Shown: positions 26,449 to 35,995 of the stretch, in pieces
How the letters are laid out: each line of letters begins with the position of its first letter
Position numbering within the stretch: position 1 is the first letter of the stretch
Source of the DNA: CAWIMX01 sp963792785
Lineage (GTDB): Bacteria; Acidobacteriota; Vicinamibacteria; Vicinamibacterales; CAVVIG01
Length of the DNA stretch: 64,000 bases
NCBI GenBank assembly: GCA_963792785.1
Contig: CAWBXO010000001.1
Location: forward strand, 434,001-498,000
Direction: 5' to 3'
Notes under the pieces: generated by a model
What the model was told of the DNA's origin: nothing
What the model saw: only the letters and a program-made list of their open reading frames with translations
Databases searched by the model: none
Program-made: the position numbers and the translations under genes

Positions 26449-28196
26449 AGCGGAGCTGCGCGCCGAGATTCCGGGTGTCCGGCGACGCCGGATCCATGAC
26501 GTGCGGCACGAAGCCCTCCGTCGAGGTCGCCGACAAGAGGCACGCGTAGTCGCCGAGCCCGTGGACGCCCGAGACGGGCACGTCGAACGTGACGGGCGGG
26601 CCGGGCTGCACCTGGACCGTCACCGCCTCGGCGCCCGCCGACACGGTAAGTGACGTGCGAATCGGCGAGTGCGCCTCGACCACGAGGTGATCCACCGGTC
26701 GCGACGTCCGGACGATCACGTCGGCGCGGCCCGCGCCGGAGACCCACATCCCCTCCGGTTCCGGCGGCCAGGCGTGCTGGTCGAGGAAGTAGAGAATCAT
26801 CCCCTGTTCGTCGTACGGGCCGTAGTGCACGTAGCCGCGGCTCGGGTCGAGCCGGATGGGCAGGTCGTTCGCCATCGTCAGCTCGACGGGCAGCCGCCGC
26901 ACCGGCCCCTTCTCCATCATCAGGAAGGTGTACTTCGCCGCCACGAAGGGGTTGGCGATCATCTTCGCGGTGAACAGCGCGCCGATCGTCCACGCCACGA
27001 CGCCGGCGCCGACGCCAGTGCCCGGCGGCACGAGGAAGAGGAAGAGCGGATACACGCTGGAGAAGTACCGGTTGCCCGGCGGGCCGCCTCCCCCGCTCCA
27101 GGTCCACGGCAGCCACACCAGCAGGGTGACCGCGCACAGGACGATGGCGCCGAAGGTGAGCAGCCGCCAGGGATCACGGCGCGCAGGCGTGAACAGCCAG
27201 GCCAGGACGGCGACGACCCCGGGAAAGAAGTACGGCACGAAGCCGAAATGGCGGCCGACGAGGAAATACTCGACGTTGCGGGCGAAGCGGCGCGGCAGCT
27301 CGCTCGACGTCAAGGCCTCCTGGGCGTTGGAGGCATCGGTGACGACCGCGCCGCCTCGCTCGTCCCACGTCGAGCCGGGTGCGTCGAACGGGAAGCGCGC
27401 GTAGAACGTCTTCCGATCGCCACCCTGGTAGTTGAAGTTGCCGGACACGGCCGCGTGGAACGCGAAGAACACCGCGCAGAAGGCGACGGCCGTGGCGCCG
27501 ACGGCGAAGCCGGAGACCCAGCGGCGGCGGAGCCACGGCAGCGCCACGAGGGGCACGACCAGCAGCGCTCCGGGAATCGGCTTCGAGTACGTGGCGAGCC
27601 CCAGCAGGGCGGCCGCCGCGAAGTCGGTCCACCGCGCGTTCAGCCACGACCCGGGCGCGACCTCCTTGTACAGCCAGAGGAAGTACGCGCACACGACGAG
27701 CGTGAGGTTCAGCGTCTCCGGCATCAGGAAGACCGGATACACGGGCACGACGGAGGCGCCGAAAAACGCCGACGCGAGCACCGCCGAGGAGAGCGGCGAC
27801 ATCTGCGCGGCCAGGAACGCGTACGCGCACGCCGCGGCCGCGGCCAGCAGCAGCACGTGGAGGAGGAAAAACCCGTTCAGGCCGAAAAGCCGGACGAACG
27901 GCGCCGCGACGAGCGGATAGAGAAAGGCCTTCGCGAAGTAGAGGTTTCCGCCGCGGCCGCGCTGGAGAAAGATGCCTTCAGGACCGCTGTGATACAAGCC
28001 CTCGAAGCGCTCGAGATCGCGGCGCTCGTATTTCAGGTCGCCGTCGTAGGCCGCGCTGAGCGCCGCGCCGACGTAGGTCGCCTCGTCGCTCTTGATTCCG
28101 TACGGTCGTCCGGGGCACGTCGATCGACAGGGCTACGGCGCCCAGGAACACGAAGAGGACGATGCCGAGGGCAATCGGCCCGCGGTGCGGGTTCAT
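26429..28196 (-). CDS. GT39-like polytopic membrane glycosyltransferase, one apparent frameshift
   Basis: About 588 residues after correction. The start MNPHRGPIALGIVLFVF is in one frame and joins, through one extra base near 28103, to TYVGAALSAAYDGDLKYE and the remaining 520 residues with about ten membrane helices and GNRYFSSVYPLFLFLVPP. The last 150 residues are a soluble beta-rich periplasmic domain. The ATG overlaps the stop of the upstream GT4 gene (ATGA). Likely polyprenyl-phosphate sugar dependent, judging from the GT-C architecture. Confidence 0.75.
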
Positions 28197-29400
28197 CGCG
28201 CGGGCTCCTCCGAGGTCAGGAACGAGAGGTCGGCGCGCTCGGTCACGCGCCGTCGCGTCGCCCGGGATTCCTCGTGGAGCAGCCGGTAAAGCCGCTCCAT
28301 CCGGCGCACGAAGAGGTCGATGTCGTACTTCCGCCCCGTCTGCCGCGCGTTGGCGCCGAGGCGGGCGCGCTCCTCGGGCCGGTCGATGGCCCACACGATC
28401 CGCTCGGCGAGCGCCGGCGCGTCCCGCTTGCGGGACGATGGCCGCGTCGTGATCGGGCGTGAGGATGTCGAGCAGGCCGTCGGCGTCGGTCGCGACAATC
28501 GGCTTCCCCATCGCGAGGGCCTCGAAGGCCGTGAGCGGCGTGCCTTCCCAGAGGGACGGGAACACGCTGAGATCGAAGGCCGCGAGCGTGGCCGGCACGT
28601 CGCGCCGGAAGCCCGAGAACACGAACCGGTCCCCGAGGCCGAGGGCCGCCGCCTGCTGCCGCAGTCCGTCGAGGAGCGGCCCCTCGCCGACGAGAAAGAA
28701 GCGGGCCGACGGCCGCTCGCGGACGACGCGCGCGGCCGCCTCCACGAGATACGAATTGCCCTTCGACTCGTGCAGCCGCGTGATCGTGCCGATGGCGAAC
28801 TCGCCGGGCGCGACGCCCAGATCGGCCCGGGCGGCGAGGAGCTCGTCCGGCGATCGCTGCCGGCTGAACTCGGCGAGGGGCACGCCCGAGATAGACGACC
28901 TTCACCTTCGACGCCGGGATCAGCCGCGCGTGGATCACGAAGTCCGCGGTGCTCTGCGAGACGGCGATCGCGATGTCGGTATACGGCTCGAGCGCGCGAT
29001 CGGCGACTTTCTGGAACCAGGGCGTCGACGTGAGGTTGGCGTGCTCGTGCACGATCGTGGGAATGCCGCGCCACGCACCGACCAGGCGGCCGAACGTCGT
29101 CGCCCCGTACCCGTGCAGGTGCAGGATGTCGATCTGCTGCTCGTCGACGATCTTCAGCAGCGCCGGCAGCGTGAAGGGATCGAACTTCGATCGGCTCAGG
29201 TACCGGAGGTCGATGCCGAGCGCGTCGAGGGTCTCCTCGGAGAGATCGCGGCGGCGGAGGCTGACGAGCGACACGCGAAAGCGCTCACGATCGAAGCGCG
29301 GGATCATCCAGCTGAACAGGCGCTTCACGCCGTGCATGCGCGAGCCTTCCCATCCGAGGTGGTCGCACACCTGAAGGACGTTCAGCGGCCGGTCTGCCAC
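28193..29400 (-). CDS. GT4-type glycosyltransferase, two apparent frameshifts
   Basis: About 402 residues. N-terminal VLQVCDHLGWEGSRMHGVKRLF, then AVSQSTADFVI and KVVYLG; an extra base near 28887 shifts into VPLAEFSR, GTITRLHESKGNSYLVEA and PSLWEGTPLTAFEALAMGKPIVAT; a second extra base near 28433 shifts into KRDAPALAERI and the C-terminus. All GT4 donor-site motifs survive, so the breaks look artefactual. GTG start at 29400, divergent from the next gene. Confidence 0.82.
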
Positions 29401-29497
29401 GGCGATAGTTGTACCACGGCTGCGCGCGATTCCGAGAGGCGCCGGTTGTGGTACCCTGCCCCATTCCTTCGAAGCTGCAGCGGTCGGCGCCGCGCTC

Positions 29498-31482
29498 GTG
29501 CTCCTGGTCGCGCTCGTCGTCTGGGCCGTTGGTGGGCCTGGCGGCTTCGCCTACCTCGCGCTGCTTGCCCTCGCCGCGGCTCCCGGCCTTCCACTCGGCT
29601 TCGCGTGGTTCGGGCGGCGGCACGCCGCCGGCTGGATTGCCGGCGCGCTCCTCGGGTACGCGGCCGTCTCGCTCGCCTGGTGGGCGGTCGTGTTCGCCGG
29701 CGTCCCGTCCGCGTGGACGTTCGCGGGCGCGTGGGCCGTCCTCGGCGCCGCCACGCTGGCGCTCGGTGCCCGGCTGCGCGCGCCGCTCGTCGCCCTGCCC
29801 GCGTGGACGAGGCGCGACAGCACGGCGCTGCTCCTCGTGCTCCTGCTGGTGCCCGCACTCGTGGGCAAACCGTTCGCGAGCATCGGCAAGCCGGATGCCG
29901 AGGGCGATCGGCAGGACCCGCGCGTACTTCATCGCCGACTTCGTGTGGCACACGGCGTTGACGGCCGAGCTGACGAAGGAGACGCAGCCACCTGTCAATC
30001 CGTTCCTGGCGCCCGCGCCGATCCACTACTACTGGACGTACTTCCGCGTGCCCGCGACGCTCGCCCGCCACGGCGGGTTCGGCGTGCAGCACGCCTCGAG
30101 CTGAACGCCGTCGCGATCGCGCTCCTGCTCGTGTCGGCGATCTACCTGGCCGCGTGGGCGGCGCTGCCAGCCTCGCCGTTGATCGTCGCGGCGGGGGTGG
30201 TGCTCGTGGTCGTGGCCCCGAGCGCGGAGGGCCTCGCCGCGGTCGCGGATCTCGTGCGGAGAGGACAGCCGCTCGCCGAGCTGCGCGATCTGAACATCGA
30301 CGCCATCGCCGCGTGGGCGTTCAAGGGCCTGCGGATCGACGATCTGCCGCGCGCGATGTGGTACACGCCGCAGCATCGGCGTCCTACGCGCTGGGCCTGC
30401 TCGCCGTTCCACCGGCAATCGCGCTCGGCGGCGGCGCGGGATCGACGGCGATCCTCTTCGCGGGCCTGGCGCTGGCCGGCTCGCTCGCGTTCAACCCGCT
30501 GGTCGGCGCCGTGTTCTGCGCCATCTACGGCCTTGCGGTGCTCGTCGACGGCGGCGGCGACGCGCGCCGCTGGCCTCGCTGCTCCGGCACGGGCTCGCGA
30601 CTCTTCCGGTTCTCCTCGCCTACGCCTGGTGCGTCGTCAATCAGGTGGGCGACGGCGCGGCGGCGGCGCTGCACATCGGGTTCTGGGGCCTCGCCCGGAA
30701 CGGCACGGTGCTCGTGTTCCTGCTCTCGTTCGGGCCGATCCTCCTGCTGATGGTGCCGGGGCTTTGGCGCTCGGACGAGCCGATTTCGCCGGTCTGGCCC
30801 GCCGCGATCGGCGTCGTCCTGAGCGTGGTGCTGATGCATTTCGTCGCGCTGACGGTCGATCAGGCCTGGGTGGGCTTCCGCGGCGGGCACATCTTCCTGG
30901 TGATGGCGCCGGCGCTGGTGGCCGGGGCCTCCTCGTGCTGCGGCGGCGCGGACATCGCCTCGCCCTGGCGGCCGCGCTCGTCGTCATCGCCACGGGGCGC
31001 CGACGACCGTCATCGACGCCTACAACGCCCAAGACGTGGCGAACCGGGACCGGTGCTGCGGGGACGCGCCGACCGACTTCCACTGGACGGTGGTGGTCAC
31101 GGTCGCGGAACAGGAAGCGCTCGACTGGATCCGCGTGAACACGCCGGCCGACGCGGTCGTGCAGATGGAACCCGTGGTTCGGGCGCGCGAGACGTGGAGC
31201 CTCATCCCGTCGTTCGCCGAGCGGCGCATGGCGACCGGGAGCCCGATCGCGCTGCTGCACATGCCCGAGTACGACGAGAAGAATGCCCGCGTTCAGCGGA
31301 TCTACGCGACCGACGACGCGACGTGGGCGCGCGAGACAGCCGTCGGCCTCGGCATCGACTACCTCTATGTCGATCGGACCGAACGCGCCGCGTATCCGAA
31401 CGTCGCGAAGTTCGACGCGCACCCGGAGTTCTTCGAGCGGGTCTTCCGGAACGGCGAAGCGTCGGTCTACGCCGTTCGCTGA
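29498..31482 (+). CDS. Large polytopic glycosyltransferase-like membrane protein, heavily frameshifted
   Basis: A coherent protein is recovered only by changing frame about six times (near 29905, 30098, 30378, 30575, 30940 and 31005). Recovered blocks include membrane helices from LLVALVVWAVGG, AYFIADFVWHTAL, PIHYYWTYFRVPATLARHGG, AMWYTPQH, IALGGGAGSTAILF, VTVDQAWVGFRGGHIFL and a soluble tail DWIRVNTPADAVVQ...YLYVDRTERAAYPN. The HYYWTYF block recalls DUF2298/GT39 membrane proteins. The start is uncertain: 29498 is the first in-frame start before the first helix. Confidence 0.55.
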
Positions 31483-32393
31483 GCGCGGACCAGCGCCCGA
31501 GCGGCGCGCGTCCCCCATGGCCGCGCGCGCCAGGCCTCGGCGGTCCCATGCCGCGCCGGATCGCCTGAAGCGTCCCCGCCGGCACCTCGCCGGTGAAACA
31601 GCCGAGCGTGTAGGGATAGTCCCGTGTGAGGCGGTAGGCGTACGTGTACCGGCGGCCGTCCACGGTGACGGCTTCGACGCGCCCGTGGCACGCGTCGAGG
31701 TCCGCGTCGGTGACGAGCCGCCCCTGCCCGTCGCGCATCCCCAGGAACGGGTAGCCGTCGAGGGCCCACCCCACCACGGTCGATCCCGTCGGCGCCCGGA
31801 ATGCACGGCGATCCGCTGTGGTAGTGGTACTGCCCGCGGGCCTGCGGATGCCCGTCGCAGCAGATCCTGGATCTCGTGCGCCGCCGCGTCGCGCCCCGCA
31901 TCGTCGAGCGCGTTGTAGAGCGCCACGCCGGTCGTGGTGAGCCGATCATCCCCATCGGCAGGCACCGGCGGACCCGGCCTCTCACCGCTTGGCCGGGATG
32001 CGAACGACAGTTGCTGCGGCCGCGATGCGATTGGGGTTCGTGCGAACCGGAACGCGGGATCGCCGGGCGCGATCGGAAAGCCGCCGGTCGGCTGCTCGCA
32101 CCGGGCAGGCCGTTGCCCTCGACCGTCACGCGGTCGCCGCGGGCGTCGAGGCTGAACGCCGCGTCCGGCCAGAGCACTTTGCCCGTGACGTGCGGCTTCT
32201 CGGCGGGGTTCCACGGTCGCCGTGGAACCAGGGGCCACGTGGCGGGCGCCGCCGCCGCGAAACGACGTCTCGCACGAGTACACGTATCCCGACTCGTCGG
32301 GCGATCACTCACGTGGCCGTCACCCAGCGGCAAATCCAGCGCGGCGGCCGACACGGCGCTGACGACGAGCGACGCGACAACCAGCCAGCGCAT
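31467..32393 (-). CDS. Secreted YHYH-domain protein, heavily frameshifted
   Basis: Signal peptide MRWLVVASLVVSAVSAAA, then pieces in changing frames: GYVYSCETSFRGGGA, KPHVTGKVLW, FPIAPGDPAFRF, GVALYNALDDAGRDAAAHE, CDGHPQARGQYHYHSGSPC and VVGWALDGYPFLGMRDGQG through YPYTLGCFTGEVPAGT. The CDGH-YHYH and GWALDGYP motifs identify the YHYH domain family (secreted, function unknown). At least six frame changes are needed. The end is a guess based on the first stop in the starting frame, which overlaps the convergent gene. Confidence 0.55.
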   Translation of the reverse strand: MRWLVVASLVVSAVSAAALDLPLGDGHVSDRPTSRDTCTRARRRFAAAAPATWPLVPRRPWNPAEKPHVTGKVLWPDAAFSLDARGDRVTVEGNGLPGASSRPAAFRSRPAIPRSGSHEPQSHRGRSNCRSHPGQAVRGRVRRCLPMGMIGSPRPAWRSTTRSTMRGATRRRTRSRICCDGHPQARGQYHYHSGSPCIPGADGIDRGGVGPRRLPVPGDARRAGAARHRRGPRRVPRARRSRHRGRPPVHVRLPPHTGLSLHARLFHRRGAGGDASGDPARHGTAEAWRARPWGTRAARALVRAQRTA

Positions 32394-32401
32394 GGGGGCG
32401 C

Positions 32402-33094
32402 CTACCCCTTCCGGTACCGCCAGAACGTTCGCGATCCGATGAACCAGTCGCGCAGGCCGATCTTCTTTCCGTCCTTCCGGCTCCGCGGCATGTAGCGAAT
32501 CGGGACCTCGACGATGCGGGCGCCGCGCGCGAGCAGGCGCGCCGTGATCTCGTGGTCGAGTTCGAAGCCGGTCGTCTCGAGCGGCAGCGGGGCCAAATCG
32601 GTCCGGCGGAACAACTTATAGGCCGTGACGGTATCGGTCAGGAACGTGCCCGTGCACGCCCAGGCGACGAGACTCAGGCTCCGGCCGCCGAGGTACGCGG
32701 CCAGCGACTGGTTCTCGGCGCGGCCCTTCCCCAGATAACGGCTGCCGTAGACGACGGTGCCCCGGCCTTCGACGAGCGCGCGAAGCATCGGCACGTAGTC
32801 GTTCGGGTCGTACTCGAGGTCCGCGTCCTGGATGATCAGATACTCGCCGGTCGCGGCGGCAATGCCGGCGCGGACGGCGCGCCCCTTGCCGCCGTTCCGC
32901 GGCATGCGATGCAGCAGGACGTCCGGCTCGGCGGACACGATCGCGCCCGTGCCATCGGTCGAGCAGTCGTCGACGACGATGATCTCCTTCCGCAGGCCGA
33001 AGGCCGACAGGTCGACCGCCTTGATCTGACGCAGGAGCGTGCCGATGAACCGCTCCTCGTTATAGGCCGGGATGACGATCGAGAGGACGGCCAT
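32402..33094 (-). CDS. GT2 polyprenyl-phosphate glycosyltransferase (DPM1-like)
   Basis: 230 residues. SIVIPAYNEERFIGTLL, EIIVVDDCSTDGT, GGKGRAVRAGI, IIQDADLEYDP and GSRYLGKGR are the GT-A motifs of dolichol/undecaprenyl-phosphate mannosyl- or glucosyltransferases. It would make the lipid-linked sugar donor used by the GT-C proteins nearby. The ATG at 33094 starts the conserved domain; the longer open frame runs into the intergenic element and is not supported. Confidence 0.9.
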   Translation of the reverse strand: MAVLSIVIPAYNEERFIGTLLRQIKAVDLSAFGLRKEIIVVDDCSTDGTGAIVSAEPDVLLHRMPRNGGKGRAVRAGIAAATGEYLIIQDADLEYDPNDYVPMLRALVEGRGTVVYGSRYLGKGRAENQSLAAYLGGRSLSLVAWACTGTFLTDTVTAYKLFRRTDLAPLPLETTGFELDHEITARLLARGARIVEVPIRYMPRSRKDGKKIGLRDWFIGSRTFWRYRKG

Positions 33095-33115
33095 GTTAGG
33101 AGAGGCCGTCCACAG

Positions 33116-33252
33116 GGTGCCCGGTGCTCGGTGCGTGGTGCTTGGGACGTTCCTGGTCCGTGGTGCCTCGTGCGGGCCACCGCAGCGTGCCGCCGCACCG
33201 TGGGCCAGCGACCAAGCACCCTCCCGGCGCCAAGCACCAAGCACAAGGCACC
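33116..33252. repeat. GGTGC-type inverted-repeat intergenic element (copy B, no gene)
   Basis: The left arm starts GGTGCCCGGTGCTCGGTGCG and runs on to GGTGCTTGGGACG; the right arm ends CCAAGCACCAAGCACAAGGC plus ACC and is its imperfect reverse complement, roughly 22 of 30 outer positions. It shares words and order with the elements at 16003 and 60408 and fills the gap between the nucleotidyltransferase stop and the GT2 start. About 137 bases; no open frame of its own. Confidence 0.72.
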
Positions 33253-33253
33253 G

Positions 33254-34003
33254 TCATCGGGCCCGTTCCCTCAAATACGCTTCTACCAGGGCCCGCTCCT
33301 CCGGCGTGTTCACGCCGATCGCCTCGCGCTCGTCCGTGCACGGGAAGGTCACCACGGGTTCGCGCGCGGCGATCCAGGGAACGAACGGCAGGAAGTTGCG
33401 CTCGCCGGTGCCCGAGGCGGCCGCCGCCTCGCGGGCGAACGCCGGCAGCGCGTCGAGGTACGCGGACCGGCTCAGGCTGAACAGGCCCATGTCGCTCTCG
33501 CCGATCGCCGGCATCGCGTCGCCCTCCCGCCGGTGGCGGACGGCCGTGATGCGACCGGACGTGTCGCGGTCGAAGTGGATGTACGGATTGGCGCGCCGGG
33601 CCGTCGGCATGACCAGCGCGGCGTCCCCGCGATCGCGAGAGAGTCCGCCCAGGCGCGCGATCGTGCGGGGATCGACGGCGATCTGATCGCACCAGGTGAT
33701 CCAGATCGGGCCCGTCCCGGCGCCCTCCACGATCTGACGCGCGAGGAGCACGGCGTCGAGCATGCCGGTCGGCTCGGGCTGCACGGCCACGTCGAGCGGG
33801 ACGTCGAGCGCGGCCGCCGCGTCGCGCGCGGCGCGAGCGGCGTCGGGCGCCGTGACGAGCACGAGCCGCTCGATCAGCCCGCCATAGAGATCCGAGAGGT
33901 GCCGCAGCATCGGACGGCCGAGCACGGGCGCCAGAAACTTCGGGACGTCCGCGCCGAGGCGGGAGCCGCGCCCGGCGGCAGGCACGACGAGCGTTGGCCG
34001 CAC
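33254..34003 (-). CDS. Sugar nucleotidyltransferase-like protein (NTP_transferase)
   Basis: 249 residues. N-terminal VVPAAGRGSRLGADVPKFLAPVLGRPML is the nucleotide-binding G-x-G-x-R-x(n)-P-K pattern of sugar-phosphate nucleotidylyltransferases. Later TWCDQIAV holds the metal-binding aspartate. GTG start, one base after the stop of the CofD-like fusion gene (TGAcGTG). With its neighbours it suggests synthesis of an unusual activated sugar or phospho-compound. Confidence 0.82.
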   Translation of the reverse strand: MRPTLVVPAAGRGSRLGADVPKFLAPVLGRPMLRHLSDLYGGLIERLVLVTAPDAARAARDAAAALDVPLDVAVQPEPTGMLDAVLLARQIVEGAGTGPIWITWCDQIAVDPRTIARLGGLSRDRGDAALVMPTARRANPYIHFDRDTSGRITAVRHRREGDAMPAIGESDMGLFSLSRSAYLDALPAFAREAAAASGTGERNFLPFVPWIAAREPVVTFPCTDEREAIGVNTPEERALVEAYLRERAR

Positions 34004-34004
34004 G

Positions 34005-35991
34005 TCAGCGCGACCCGACAGGCCTCGTCTCCTCGGTGCGGGATCCGGCGTCAGCCGGATTGCCCCTGGGGGATCCGGCCTGAGCCGGCCCGGCGCCGAA
34101 CCGTCCCGCGACGAGCGCGCCGATCGACTGGAGGCCTTCGACGATGCTGGTGCGCTTCACGCGTTCGGGCGAAATCGGAAAGAACTGGACCGGGATCTCG
34201 AGGATCTCCGCGCGGCGCCGCAGCAGACGCGCCAGCAGATGCTGATTCGCCCGCTTGTGGGTCACCGGCACGCGCAGCGAGGCGACGTCGGCGGCCCGGA
34301 CGGCGCGGACGGCCGACAGGGTGTCCGAGATGAAACGGCCGTAGAGGAACAGGCACGCGAGGCTGAGCGCGTGGCTCCCGGCCGCGCTCACGGCGCGGGA
34401 GAGCGGGCTTTTCTGGTAGCGGAAGCGCAGCGACTCCTGGATGTCGCGGACCGAGAGCCGGCGGCTGCCCCAGACCGCGTCGAGACGCCCGCCGGGCAGC
34501 TGCTGGGCGAGCGCGACGACGTCCTCGCCGCGGTACATCCCGGACGATTCGAACAGGACCAGGTAGTCGAACGTGCCTGAGGCGGCCAGCGCCGCCGGCG
34601 TCCGGACCGCGTCCAGCCGCTCGACCGTGAACGGCAGCGACTCGAGAAACCCGCGATCGAGCGGCTCGCCTTCGTAGAACGCCGTCACGTCGACCGGAAC
34701 GGCCGTGATGCCGCCGCGGACCATCTCCACCAGCGTCTGCGCGACCTTGTTGAGCGAGCCCGCGTCGTGCAGCAGCACGCCGACGCGCGGACGGCGCGGG
34801 TCGGCCGCGAGCGAGTCGATGAACGGCCCGAGAATCTTCGTGGCATTGTGCCGGCCGCTGACGCCGTCTTCGTAGTTGGCGATGCGGACCAGCCGCGGAT
34901 CTTCCAGCGACTCGATGCGGCCGAGGGGCACGTACGGCGCCGACGGTTCGGCGTGGCTCGGGTCGTTCACGACGTAGTGCGTGATCAGGCAGGGCGTCGG
35001 GACGGCGCGGCTCCCCTTCGCGTTCATGTAGTAGAGCGCGCGGTCGATGAGGTCCACGGCCGTGCTCCCCTGGATCTCGGCGTCGGTCTGAATATTCGTG
35101 ACGAGCAGCTTGATGGCGCTGAGGTTGGCGGCGATCGCGGCGGGCAGCCCGGGCGTGAGGTACGACGGAAAGAGGCTCGAGTGCTGTGTGCCGGGGGCGT
35201 AGATGATGAGGTTCGCCTCCGTCAGCCGCCTGGCCACGCGCGGGCTGAGGCCCACCGTGGCCGCATGCGCGGCAAACCACGCCGCGGCCTCCGCCGCGCC
35301 GGCGCGCTCGAGGCGCGCGCCCTCGGCGGGAGCAAGCGGCTGGTCGATCAGGTAGATGTCGCGGATGCGGTTCGGGCCGGAGGCGCCGACGAGGGCCTCC
35401 TCGCTGGCCAGCACGGCGCCGTCCGCGCCGATCGCGACGAGCCAGGCGTTCGCGCCGTCCGTCACGTTGTCGACATCGCCGGGCGAGAGGCCCAGGAGCT
35501 CGCAGTAGTCGTCGACGGCGTCATTGAACCGGCGGCCCGATCGCAGAAACGATCCGGCGAAGACGAGGTTGCCGACGCTGCAGTCCCCGAAATCGAACGG
35601 GCGGCCCAGGGCCTGGAACTCGGCCACGAACGCGTCGAGGCGATCGGCGATCGCCGGCCGGGCGACGGCCTGCTGGCGGACGGCGGCGACCGCCGCGTCG
35701 GGCGTGATGCCATCGGGCAGGCGCGCGTCCAGGAGGCGGATCAGAATCCGCGTCGGCCGTGCCGCGGGTCTCGGCGATGCGCGACGCGTTCTTGCGGAAA
35801 TCGGACGGGCCGAGGCAGTCGCCGAGGAGGCGCCGCACCGCGCCCGTGGACGCCCCGTCGTCGTACCCGTTGATGGCGACGGTGAGGCGGACGCGCGGAT
35901 CGGCGGCGAGTTCGGTCGTGAGGGCGAGGGAGCCCCGGCCTCCGGAGAAGACGACCACGTCCAGGCGCCGGTCTGGCGTGGCAGCGTTCAC
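34005..35991 (-). CDS. CofD/YvcK-like domain fused to a GT2-like C-terminal half, one apparent frameshift
   Basis: About 661 residues after removing one extra base near 35757. The N-terminal 400 residues match the CofD/YvcK (UPF0052) fold: VVVFSGGRGS, INGYDDGASTG, CLGPSDFRKN, LIIYAPGTQHSSLFPS and LLVTNIQTDAE. About 410-640 resembles the second half of a DPM1/GtrB-type GT2 enzyme: AVWGSRRL, HALSLACLFLYGRFISDTLSAVRAVRA and ILEIPVQFFPISPERV. CofD transfers phospho-lactyl groups; YvcK regulates cell wall metabolism. The fusion's activity is unknown. Its last 30 residues are encoded by REP-like palindromes. GTG start four bases after the radical SAM stop. Confidence 0.7.
34043..34088. repeat. Two REP-like palindromes at the 3' end of the CofD-like fusion gene
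   Basis: ATCCGGC-GTCA-GCCGGAT (34043-34060) and CCGGC-CTGA-GCCGG (34075-34088) are perfect short stems. The same core occurs at 44870-44887 and 63719-63740. Both lie inside the coding frame. Confidence 0.65.
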
Positions 35992-35995
35992 GAGA

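Noticed and set aside
33095..33244. Longer N-terminus of the GT2 protein read through element B
   Set aside because: The in-frame extension is repeat-coded and lacks conservation; the GT2 domain begins exactly at the ATG at 33094.
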